Shown here in pieces: positions 7,167 through 13,827 of a stretch of 14,620 bases of DNA (position 1 is its first letter; each line of letters begins with the position of its first letter). Origin of the DNA: Nitrospirota bacterium (GTDB lineage Bacteria; Nitrospirota; Thermodesulfovibrionia; Thermodesulfovibrionales; JdFR-85); NCBI GenBank assembly GCA_013152195.1, contig JAADGU010000095.1, forward strand, positions 1-14,620. Reading direction: 5' to 3'. A program made the translations under genes and the position numbers. Below the pieces are notes generated by a model, which made no database searches, was not told the origin of the DNA, and saw only the letters and a program-made list of their open reading frames with translations.

Positions 7167-8087
7167 TTATTTTATCACCCTGTCTGATTCTGTTAATAGT
7201 TCTACAGGGATATCCAGGCCAAGTTCTATAGCAAGCTTCATGTTAAATGTAAGGGAGTTTTTTAACAGGTCAGTATTTTTAATACTGTCTATGTTGCCGT
7301 TGTTTATGAACTGGATGAGGTTTTTAGCCAGTATGGCCCCCTGTTTGCGGGGGTCGGTAGAAAGAGTTATGAGAGAATATTCTTCAAGTCCTTCCATGAT
7401 CGAAACCAGTGGAACAGACTTTTTCTTGAAAACCAGAATATAGTCCGGAAAATATTTATTTATAAGTGCACTGCTTGTAAGCAGGAGGCTGTCATAGGAT
7501 AAGAGCCTTAATCTTTCACCAATCTCTCCCGGCCTCTTAACGGGTATCTTCACAACATCGATAGACAGGCTTTTGCATACATCCTTTACATCGTTGTACT
7601 GGGTTTGGGTGCTTGGTTCAGATTTTGAGTATAATACACCTATCTTCTTGATATTACCTGTCTTTCTCAAATAGCGGATGATGCTTGATACAGGGACCTT
7701 GTACCCAACGCCTCGTATGTTTTTTCCTTTTATCCCTGACCTCTCAGGTTCATAAACTGCAGCATATATAATTGGAATTGAGGAAGACTCATACAGAGCA
7801 GCACGGGCAGCTCCGGAACCATAAACGATTATGAGAGAGGCATCATAGGCGATTACCTTTCTTATGGCATTGCTCCAGGCAAGTGTGTCAGGGTTGGGTC
7901 TCTGTACAATGAACCGGATCTTCTGGTCATAGCCCTGATCAAACAGTTTCCTCACGAGTTCCTCGTGTATTTCCCTGTAAAAGGGCAGGTCGCCTGAGAA
8001 GACCACCCCTGCAATAATCTTCTCCTTTGTTGCAGCATGGAGAGTGCTTGCGACGATTGAGAGAAGTATCAGGATTGATAGAATCAA
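7167..8087 (-). CDS. ABC_sub_bind-family (PF04392, TrpX-like) periplasmic binding protein, orphan
   Basis: About 306 residues with an N-terminal signal peptide (hydrophobic LILSILILLSIVAS, cleavage near LHA). The body matches PF04392 type 1 binding proteins: segments such as AGVVFSGDLPFYREIHEEL, IIVYGSGAARAAL, IPIIYAAVYEPERSGI, IRGVGYKVP, IKKIGVLYSKSEPST and ITLSTDPRKQGAILAKNL. The start is uncertain. TTG at 8085-8087 is the only common start codon, but GAGGTGG (8101-8107, inside the end of the upstream gene) is better placed for the ATA at 8094-8096. ATA would add Met-Lys-Arg before the hydrophobic stretch, a more normal signal peptide. It sits 10 nt after the beta-barrel gene and 2 nt before the PhnD-like gene. 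No transporter partner is visible; a role as periplasmic sensor to the downstream kinase is inferred. Confidence 0.85.
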   Translation of the reverse strand: MILSILILLSIVASTLHAATKEKIIAGVVFSGDLPFYREIHEELVRKLFDQGYDQKIRFIVQRPNPDTLAWSNAIRKVIAYDASLIIVYGSGAARAALYESSSIPIIYAAVYEPERSGIKGKNIRGVGYKVPVSSIIRYLRKTGNIKKIGVLYSKSEPSTQTQYNDVKDVCKSLSIDVVKIPVKRPGEIGERLRLLSYDSLLLTSSALINKYFPDYILVFKKKSVPLVSIMEGLEEYSLITLSTDPRKQGAILAKNLIQFINNGNIDSIKNTDLLKNSLTFNMKLAIELGLDIPVELLTESDRVIK

Positions 8088-8097
8088 CCTTTTTATT

Positions 8098-10092
8098 TTA
8101 CCACCTCTTTGTCAGAATCAGGATTGCCTGGTAGAATTTACCATCATTATAGTCGTCTACCCTGTCATTATAGTCTCTGAGACCCAGCATTGTTTCGATA
8201 CCAAAGCCGTTGATTATTGCATAGCTGCTCCTGATGGAGAGGGCGGTCTCTGTTACCTTGAGCATGGAGAACGAGGCAATGTTTTCAGACAGTGGATTAC
8301 TGGTCCGGAATTTCCCTTTTGAATGTGTTTGACCCATGTCGGCAGAAATATCCGTCTTGTCGTTGATCTGGTGAGTGACACCTATAGAGTAGGAGGTTGA
8401 CTCGTCACTATAAGGTACTCCGTTTTCCATAATGGCATCACCGGGGGTGGAAGAGCCGTCACCTGAAAATGTGGAATACATCAGTGTTTGTCTCAGTTTA
8501 TTCCTGTAGTATCCACATTCCAGGGTAACAGATGTCTTTTCTCCTGGAGTGAGCATGACGAGGCCGAGTATATTGTTGGTGGTATTATTCCTTTGTCCAG
8601 CCTCCAGAGGTATATCCGTGGCATTGTCGATGAACCTGAGTTTGTCCCTAATCTCTTTCTTAAGGTTATAGGTCAGAACGGCCAGGATTCCTGGAAACGG
8701 AGAATAACTTGTATAAAACTTGAGTTCATGGGACAGGTCCGGCTCTGTGTTATAGACAGGATTCTTAAGGTCACTATATTTATAACTGGTTCTGAACTTT
8801 ACCCCTTTCAATAACGTACCGTAGACTTTAAGGGTAAGGATGTTTACCGTTGTGTCCCTGTTAGCCAGCAACCACTCCTCTGTAGCAGAGCGGTCTTTTT
8901 TGCTGACAGAGTAAATGCCTGCAAGATTAATGCTCCTTAAGGGGCGTGCCCTGATATTCAGTGAGACCTCCCTGCGCCTGACATCCAGTGGGGGGCGTAC
9001 TTCATAAGTCAGCTCATTGGTGAGACCCTTGAGTGCGGTTGTTGCAGGAGCGTCCTCGTCCGTGTTCCTGTAACTGAACCTCAGAAAGAAGGATAGTTCG
9101 TCCATAGGTATGTAACTTAACTGGCCTGCACCAAGAATCATATCCCTCTTTACACTGCTGTCCCTGTTTGACTGTCTGACACTGCCAACAGATGCCGAGG
9201 CAGTAATACGGCCGGTGTAAGATGAGTGGACTTTTATATAATCGGAAGATGTACGGGTTTCCGGTATCAGGTTATGGGGATAGACATCCCCGGGTCTGAC
9301 ACTGGTTGCAGGATAGATGTCTGACAGAACTGTATTTCCCCTGGGAACAAAGTTTTTCTCTCCATGGGAATACTCAATCTCTACAGGGCCAAAATGACCA
9401 TTGGAGCCTACAACCAACTCTTCTGTCCTGAAATCGATTTGCCTGCCCTGAGACGTTACAGTCATGTCATTGAAAGTCCCGATGAGAAACCTCTGTTGAA
9501 TGTCACCTTTCTTGTCATACCTGAAATATCTTGAATAGAGATGAACGGGATAGTCCGGGGTCTTGAGTCTCAGGAAAAAACTGCTTATCCTGTTATCTGT
9601 CTGATAGACTCCCTCTATGTTTCTGTCATCATATTTTCTCTTGACTTCGTCGGGGTTGGAATCAGGGAATCTGTAGTGGTCGAGATTGTGTATAAGTTCT
9701 CTCATGATCAGCCTTGAGAGCAGTATCTCCCTGTATGCATAGCCTGTATCGACGTAGAGATCGTCTTTTTCGTAAGTGAGAAAATCAAGATAGAATCTGT
9801 GGGGCAGGGGATATATCTCGATCCCTGTCCTCAGTGCAGGTGACTTGATTCCTGACTGGTATTCTATTGCCCTCTTAGAGCCGTCGAGGCTGGACCAGTT
9901 ATAACCAATCCCGAGAGAGTACCTGGAACTGTATGAGTAATCCGGATCTTCTTCTGCCCGGAGAAGGGCCGGGAGAAGTAAAGTCAGGACAACAATAGCT
10001 ACAGGCACATAGAGATAACGGGAGATATTCCGATAAAAGCAGAGTCTCCCTGTTACATCTGAGGTCCTTGTTCTTGGCCGGGTTTTCATCAT
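8098..10092 (-). CDS. MtrB/PioB-like outer-membrane beta-barrel of a porin-cytochrome conduit
   Basis: A 664-residue exported protein. A long basic N-region and a hydrophobic core (about 29-45) end at LLRA-EE, a plausible signal peptidase I site. The rest alternates polar and hydrophobic residues with many aromatic and charged positions, as in a large beta-barrel, and ends in TKRW, a C-terminal aromatic typical of outer-membrane proteins. The identification as an MtrB-like porin rests mainly on context: the gene overlaps the upstream DmsE/MtrA-like decahaem gene by ATGA, the usual mtrA-mtrB arrangement. Direct similarity to MtrB is weak by eye. The mature part has a single cysteine, so the N-terminal CxxC of some proteobacterial MtrB proteins is absent. 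AGGAAG lies about 9 nt before the tandem ATG ATG start. The inferred role is to sheath the cytochrome so that electrons cross the outer membrane. Confidence 0.78.
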   Translation of the reverse strand: MMKTRPRTRTSDVTGRLCFYRNISRYLYVPVAIVVLTLLLPALLRAEEDPDYSYSSRYSLGIGYNWSSLDGSKRAIEYQSGIKSPALRTGIEIYPLPHRFYLDFLTYEKDDLYVDTGYAYREILLSRLIMRELIHNLDHYRFPDSNPDEVKRKYDDRNIEGVYQTDNRISSFFLRLKTPDYPVHLYSRYFRYDKKGDIQQRFLIGTFNDMTVTSQGRQIDFRTEELVVGSNGHFGPVEIEYSHGEKNFVPRGNTVLSDIYPATSVRPGDVYPHNLIPETRTSSDYIKVHSSYTGRITASASVGSVRQSNRDSSVKRDMILGAGQLSYIPMDELSFFLRFSYRNTDEDAPATTALKGLTNELTYEVRPPLDVRRREVSLNIRARPLRSINLAGIYSVSKKDRSATEEWLLANRDTTVNILTLKVYGTLLKGVKFRTSYKYSDLKNPVYNTEPDLSHELKFYTSYSPFPGILAVLTYNLKKEIRDKLRFIDNATDIPLEAGQRNNTTNNILGLVMLTPGEKTSVTLECGYYRNKLRQTLMYSTFSGDGSSTPGDAIMENGVPYSDESTSYSIGVTHQINDKTDISADMGQTHSKGKFRTSNPLSENIASFSMLKVTETALSIRSSYAIINGFGIETMLGLRDYNDRVDDYNDGKFYQAILILTKRW

Positions 10093-11099
10093 TGGATGAA
10101 TCTTCCTGTGCCTCCCGGTGATGGTATGTCAGTGCCATGTATCTGACTATGACAGTTTGTGCATCTGGTAAAGAAGAAGCCTTTCAATGCAATGCTTTTA
10201 GGTTCACCCGTGGCAGTATTTATTCTATGGCTCTGATGGCATTGCAGGCACAGAAACGGCTCTCTCACGACAAGGAGGTTATTGTTGGGAGAGCCGTGAG
10301 GAGTATGGCAGTTGAGGCAATCCTCTGTCAGGTCGGCATGTTCGTACAGGAAGGGGCCTTCCTTCTCCCCGTGGCAGCGGGTGCAGACCTCTTTAACAGT
10401 TGGCTTCCTCAGAAGCTTTTCCGAGGTTGAGCCGTGCGGATTGTGACAGTCAGTACAGTATGTCTTTCCCTCAGGCACAGGATGATGGCTTGGCATCTTA
10501 AAGTAGGCCATTATGTCCTGATGACATTTAAAACACATGGTGGCTGTATCCTTTGGTCTTACCTTCAGGTCAGGGCCTTCATGTATCCTGTGACAGTCTG
10601 AGCAGGATACATCGTTTACTGCGTGAGTACCGGCACTCCATTCATGGAGGTTGAAGGTGGCATTACCTGTATGACATTTAAGGCATATGAGGCTCTTTGC
10701 AATTGCCGGCAGGTTATTAATATCGATCAGGGTTTTGTAGTTACATTTTGTCTTGATCCCCTTTTTATTGTTTTCCTCAACGAGTTTCCTGGTTATGCCC
10801 TTAATTGCCAGGCTTCCGGGACCATGGCATGATTCACAGTCAACAAGGGGCAGTCCTGACTCTCTCCTGAGTTGTGCCCCCATTGTGCTTGCATCAAAAG
10901 CGGCCTTGATTTCATCATGCGCATGACATGCGGACAGACAGGTCTCGGTTCCCACATATTCTGCATCAAGGCGTCCGGCTATCATCTTTTCGTATTCGTT
11001 CAGCGGAAGGATGGGTTTTGATCTCTTCAGTTCAGTGCACGCATACAGAACGGTCAGCCCAAGCAACAGAACTGTTATAACAGATAGCCAACGTTTCAT
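10089..11099 (-). CDS. DmsE/MtrA-family decahaem c-type cytochrome, possible lipoprotein
   Basis: 336 residues. Nine CxxCH motifs begin at Cys88, 139, 166, 189, 215, 239, 261, 284 and 313. A tenth site, at the first haem position, is CLSACH (Cys54, Cys58, His59), a CxxxCH variant. Family-typical stretches are CESCHGPGS, CTDCHNPHGS, HADLTEDCLNCH and CTNCHSQIHG, as in DmsE-type decahaem proteins of outer-membrane electron conduits. The hydrophobic N-terminus ends in LYAC with Cys21, a possible lipobox (Tyr at -2 is not ideal), so the protein may be lipid-anchored. Haem attachment needs the periplasmic Ccm or Ccs machinery, not in this window. It is first in the five-gene cluster, with SD GAGAGGGG 5 nt before the ATG. 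Electron flow out to an acceptor or inward from a donor cannot be told, and no extracellular partner cytochrome is present. Confidence 0.93.
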   Translation of the reverse strand: MKRWLSVITVLLLGLTVLYACTELKRSKPILPLNEYEKMIAGRLDAEYVGTETCLSACHAHDEIKAAFDASTMGAQLRRESGLPLVDCESCHGPGSLAIKGITRKLVEENNKKGIKTKCNYKTLIDINNLPAIAKSLICLKCHTGNATFNLHEWSAGTHAVNDVSCSDCHRIHEGPDLKVRPKDTATMCFKCHQDIMAYFKMPSHHPVPEGKTYCTDCHNPHGSTSEKLLRKPTVKEVCTRCHGEKEGPFLYEHADLTEDCLNCHTPHGSPNNNLLVVREPFLCLQCHQSHRINTATGEPKSIALKGFFFTRCTNCHSQIHGTDIPSPGGTGRFIQ

Positions 11100-11214
11100 T
11101 CTGACCCCTCTCGATAATTTTCAGTAATACTATAAAACTATTTTTCAGATACTCCTCAACTCCACCACTCCTGAAATCCATAACTTTCTTTTCATCTTCT
11201 CAATTATATCATGA
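11100..11214 (-). promoter_or_regulatory. Candidate promoter region of the cytochrome operon, with an 8-nt repeat
   Basis: This 115-bp gap separates rnj from the cytochrome gene. Two minus-strand -10 candidates are present: TATAGT at 11129-11134, with TTGAGG (11154-11159) as a -35 at a long 19-bp spacing, and TATAAT at 11203-11208 without a clear -35. The proximal one would give a leader of about 22 nt. Plus-strand units ACTCCTCA, ACTCCACC, ACTCCTGA (11151-11174) form an 8-nt repeat overlapping the possible -35. ATCATGAT (11208-11215) is an 8-nt palindrome at the rnj stop. No convincing rnj terminator is visible, so read-through is possible. Confidence 0.35.
11151..11174. repeat. Three 8-nt units, ACTCC plus three bases
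   Basis: ACTCCTCA, ACTCCACC and ACTCCTGA follow one another without gaps. The period and ACTCC core match the minus-strand reading of the block at 1091-1114 (units ACTCCATT, ACTCCAGT, GCTCCATT). Both copies are intergenic, which suggests a dispersed short repeat type in this genome. Confidence 0.45.
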
Positions 11215-12873
11215 TTATATTTCAAATATGATAGGCACTATCATGGGTCTCCGGTTCATGGTTTTGTAAATATGCTTCTTCAGGGTATTTCTTATTCTGG
11301 CCTTCATGAGTGTGAGGTCCTGGAGCACTTCGGGATCAAGGCCTGTTATGGTCTCGGCAACCACTCTTCTCGCCTCGGAGATTACGTCAGTTGATGCCTC
11401 CTCGAAGATGAATCCTCTTGATATTATGTCCGGGCCTGAGGTGATACGGCCCGATGGTTTTTCCACTGATATGATTACAAGGACTATGCCGTCATGGGCA
11501 AGCCTCCATCTGTCCCTGAGCACTATATCCTTGATGTCGCCCTTTCCATCAATAAATATCCTGCCGGAATGAACCTTTCCGTTCTTTCTCGCCCCTTCAC
11601 TGTTGATTTCAAGGACATGTCCATCCTGCATTATAAAGATATTTTCTTTAGGTATATTCAGCTTCTCTGCTAATTTTGAGTGATAGATAAGGTGCCTGTA
11701 CTCGCCGTGTACGGGCATAAAATATTTGGGCCTTACAAGGTTAAGCATCAGTTTCAGCTCTTCCTTTGATGCATGTCCCGAGACGTGGACCTCGGAGACC
11801 TTCTCATAAATTACATTTGCTCCCCTGCGAAAGAGGTGGTTTATAATCTTTCCTATGGAACGCTCGTTTCCGGGTATTACCTTTGCAGAAAGCACAACCG
11901 TATCGTCCGGCTTGATCTTTATGGTCTTATGCTCACCTGTTGCTATCCTTGACAGAACGCTCATGGGTTCACCCTGACTGCCTGTTGTTATTACAGCCAC
12001 CTCCCGGTCAGGCAGTTTCCTGATTTCATCAAGGCTGAGCCATGTCTTTGCCGGAAGCCTGAGATATCCGAGGTCCAGGGCTATCTGTGCATTTGATACC
12101 ATGCTTTTGCCGCATATGGCTATCTTTCTTCCGTATTTTACGGCCACATCGATTACCTGCTGTATCCTGTGTATATTGGAGGCAAAGGTGGCAATAATGA
12201 GCCGTCCGGGGGCAGCGGAGAAGATGTCCTCAAAGGCCCTTCTGACCTCTTTTTCCGAATATGTGAATCCGCCTTTTTCAGCAGCATTGGTACTGTCAGA
12301 CATCAGGAGCAATGTCCCCCTGTCGCCATATTCAGAGAACTTGTGGAAGTCCAGCAGCTCGCCATCCACGGGGGTCGGGTCAATCTTGAAATCACCTGTA
12401 TGAACGATCAGTCCATGAGGGGTGTGGATGCCGAGTCCCACCCCATCAACAATGCTGTGAGTTACACGTATGAACTCCACAGTGAACTCGCCAAGTTTAA
12501 CGGTATCCCGGGGTTTTACAGTATGGAGAGGAGCAGAAACCTTGTGTTCAGAGAGCTTTTCCTTAAGCAGGCCAAGTGTAAGGGGGGTACCGTATACAGG
12601 CACTGAACCGCCGAGTTCCCTGATGAGGAAAGGCAGTGCTCCTGTGTGGTCTTCGTGCCCGTGAGTTATGATCACCGCCCTGACCTTTTCACGATTTTCT
12701 ATGAGATAGGTAAGGTCGGGAATGACGAAATCAATGCCGAGCATCTCGTCTTCAGGAAACATCAGTCCTGCATCCACGACTATCAGGTCATCGCCGTATT
12801 GCAGGACGGTCATGTTCAGCCCGCCGACCTCTTCGACTCCGCCAAGGGGTATTATATAAAGTGGCTCACTCAC
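11215..12873 (-). CDS. rnj: Ribonuclease J
   Basis: RNase J is a cytoplasmic metallo-beta-lactamase/beta-CASP nuclease with 5'-3' exo- and endonuclease activity in mRNA decay and RNA maturation. At 552 residues the length is typical. The zinc motif HGHEDH is at residues 71-76, His139 is in VTHS, HTGDFK has Asp161, and MSDSTNA is at 191-197. The beta-CASP region includes ATFASNIHR (His235), VSGHAS (His367) and PVHGEYRHL (His389), followed by the C-terminal domain. The start is GTG at 12873; in-frame TAA at 12883-12885 rules out longer versions except a rare ATA. No good Shine-Dalgarno precedes it; instead a small hairpin (12877-12892) lies 3 nt upstream. It follows argF by 51 bp, so it may share the arginine operon transcript, which would be an unusual pairing of metabolism and RNA turnover. 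Confidence 0.96.
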   Translation of the reverse strand: MSEPLYIIPLGGVEEVGGLNMTVLQYGDDLIVVDAGLMFPEDEMLGIDFVIPDLTYLIENREKVRAVIITHGHEDHTGALPFLIRELGGSVPVYGTPLTLGLLKEKLSEHKVSAPLHTVKPRDTVKLGEFTVEFIRVTHSIVDGVGLGIHTPHGLIVHTGDFKIDPTPVDGELLDFHKFSEYGDRGTLLLMSDSTNAAEKGGFTYSEKEVRRAFEDIFSAAPGRLIIATFASNIHRIQQVIDVAVKYGRKIAICGKSMVSNAQIALDLGYLRLPAKTWLSLDEIRKLPDREVAVITTGSQGEPMSVLSRIATGEHKTIKIKPDDTVVLSAKVIPGNERSIGKIINHLFRRGANVIYEKVSEVHVSGHASKEELKLMLNLVRPKYFMPVHGEYRHLIYHSKLAEKLNIPKENIFIMQDGHVLEINSEGARKNGKVHSGRIFIDGKGDIKDIVLRDRWRLAHDGIVLVIISVEKPSGRITSGPDIISRGFIFEEASTDVISEARRVVAETITGLDPEVLQDLTLMKARIRNTLKKHIYKTMNRRPMIVPIIFEI

Positions 12874-12876
12874 AAG

Positions 12877-12892
12877 GCATATTTAATTATGC
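12877..12892. promoter_or_regulatory. Small hairpin just upstream of the rnj GTG start
   Basis: GCATA (12877-12881) and TATGC (12888-12892) are perfect 5-bp arms around a 6-nt loop, ending 3 nt before the GTG start codon. It occupies the place where a ribosome-binding site would normally be, and no Shine-Dalgarno is seen nearby. It could modulate rnj translation, for instance by self-cleavage, but a 5-bp AU-rich stem is weak and may be chance. Confidence 0.3.
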
Positions 12893-12924
12893 AGTCCTGT
12901 TACCGGAAGACTCCAGGTGAATCT

Positions 12925-13827
12925 TTATTTTATGAGCATTTCAAGAAGTGCCTTTTGTGTGTGAAGTCTGTTTTCTGCCTGGTCAAAGACTACACTCTGA
13001 GGACCGTCTATAACCTCATCCGTAATCTCCTCACCCCTGTGAGCAGGGAGACAGTGCATAACAATCACGTCCTTTTTTGCACACGCAAGCAGCGAGGAGT
13101 TAACCTGGTAGGCACTGAATTTTTTCTTCTTCTTTTGAGCACTATCTTCCTGCCCCATGCTTACCCATACATCAGTGTATATTACATCAGCCCTGCCTGC
13201 CGCCTCTTTCGGATCTCTCAGGATAACAACTTCTCCCTTGCCGCTCCTTACCTGCTCGAGTATATCAAGGTCCGGCTCATAGCCTTCGGGACAGGCAATA
13301 TTCAACACTATCCCCATTCTTCCAGCGGCTTCCATGAGGGAGTTTGCCACATTATTTCCGTCACCGATATATGCAACCTTTATACCCTCAAGTATCCCTT
13401 TCTTCTCCTTGATGGTCATGAGGTCAGCCAGTACCTGGCAGGGGTGATGGAGGTCGCTGAGGCCGTTTATTACCGGAACATTGGAGTTGGCGGCAAATTC
13501 CTCAAGCTTTGTATGTTCAAAGGTTCTTATGATAATGCCGTTAAGATATCGTGAAAGCACCCTTGCAGTATCGGCAGTGCTTTCACCCCGTCCGATCTGG
13601 ATTTCAGATGGTTTCATATATATGGACTGTCCACCGAGCTGGTAAATACCAACCTCAAAGGATATCCGTGTCCTTGTAGATGGTTTTTCAAAGAGCAGCC
13701 ACAGGCTCTTCCCTATTAACGGGCATTTGTTGGCATCTGCTCCGGCCTTCAAGGCGATTGCCCGTTCAACAATACTGCTGATCTCTTCTGAACTGAAGTC
13801 CCACAGCCTGAGAAAATCTCTTTTCAT
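12925..13827 (-). CDS. argF: Ornithine carbamoyltransferase
   Basis: ArgF makes citrulline from ornithine and carbamoyl phosphate in arginine biosynthesis, as a cytoplasmic trimer. The 300-residue length is normal. The carbamoyl-phosphate motif STRTR is at residues 50-54, with FEKPS before it. HPCQ is at 128-131, the ornithine-binding DVWVSMG is at 219-225 and HCLP is at 258-261 in MHCLPAHRG, so all catalytic motifs look intact. A lysine run (QKKKKKF, about 231-237) sits in the mobile loop after SMGQE. The ATG overlaps the argD stop as ATGA, giving tight translational coupling and an argD-argF order typical of arginine operons. It should be the biosynthetic rather than the catabolic enzyme, given this neighbour. 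Confidence 0.97.
   Translation of the reverse strand: MKRDFLRLWDFSSEEISSIVERAIALKAGADANKCPLIGKSLWLLFEKPSTRTRISFEVGIYQLGGQSIYMKPSEIQIGRGESTADTARVLSRYLNGIIIRTFEHTKLEEFAANSNVPVINGLSDLHHPCQVLADLMTIKEKKGILEGIKVAYIGDGNNVANSLMEAAGRMGIVLNIACPEGYEPDLDILEQVRSGKGEVVILRDPKEAAGRADVIYTDVWVSMGQEDSAQKKKKKFSAYQVNSSLLACAKKDVIVMHCLPAHRGEEITDEVIDGPQSVVFDQAENRLHTQKALLEMLIK

Noticed and set aside
12646..13554. 302-codon plus-strand open frame
   Set aside because: It lies antisense across intact rnj and argF, has no recognisable domain, and its composition is that expected from the reverse strand of coding DNA.
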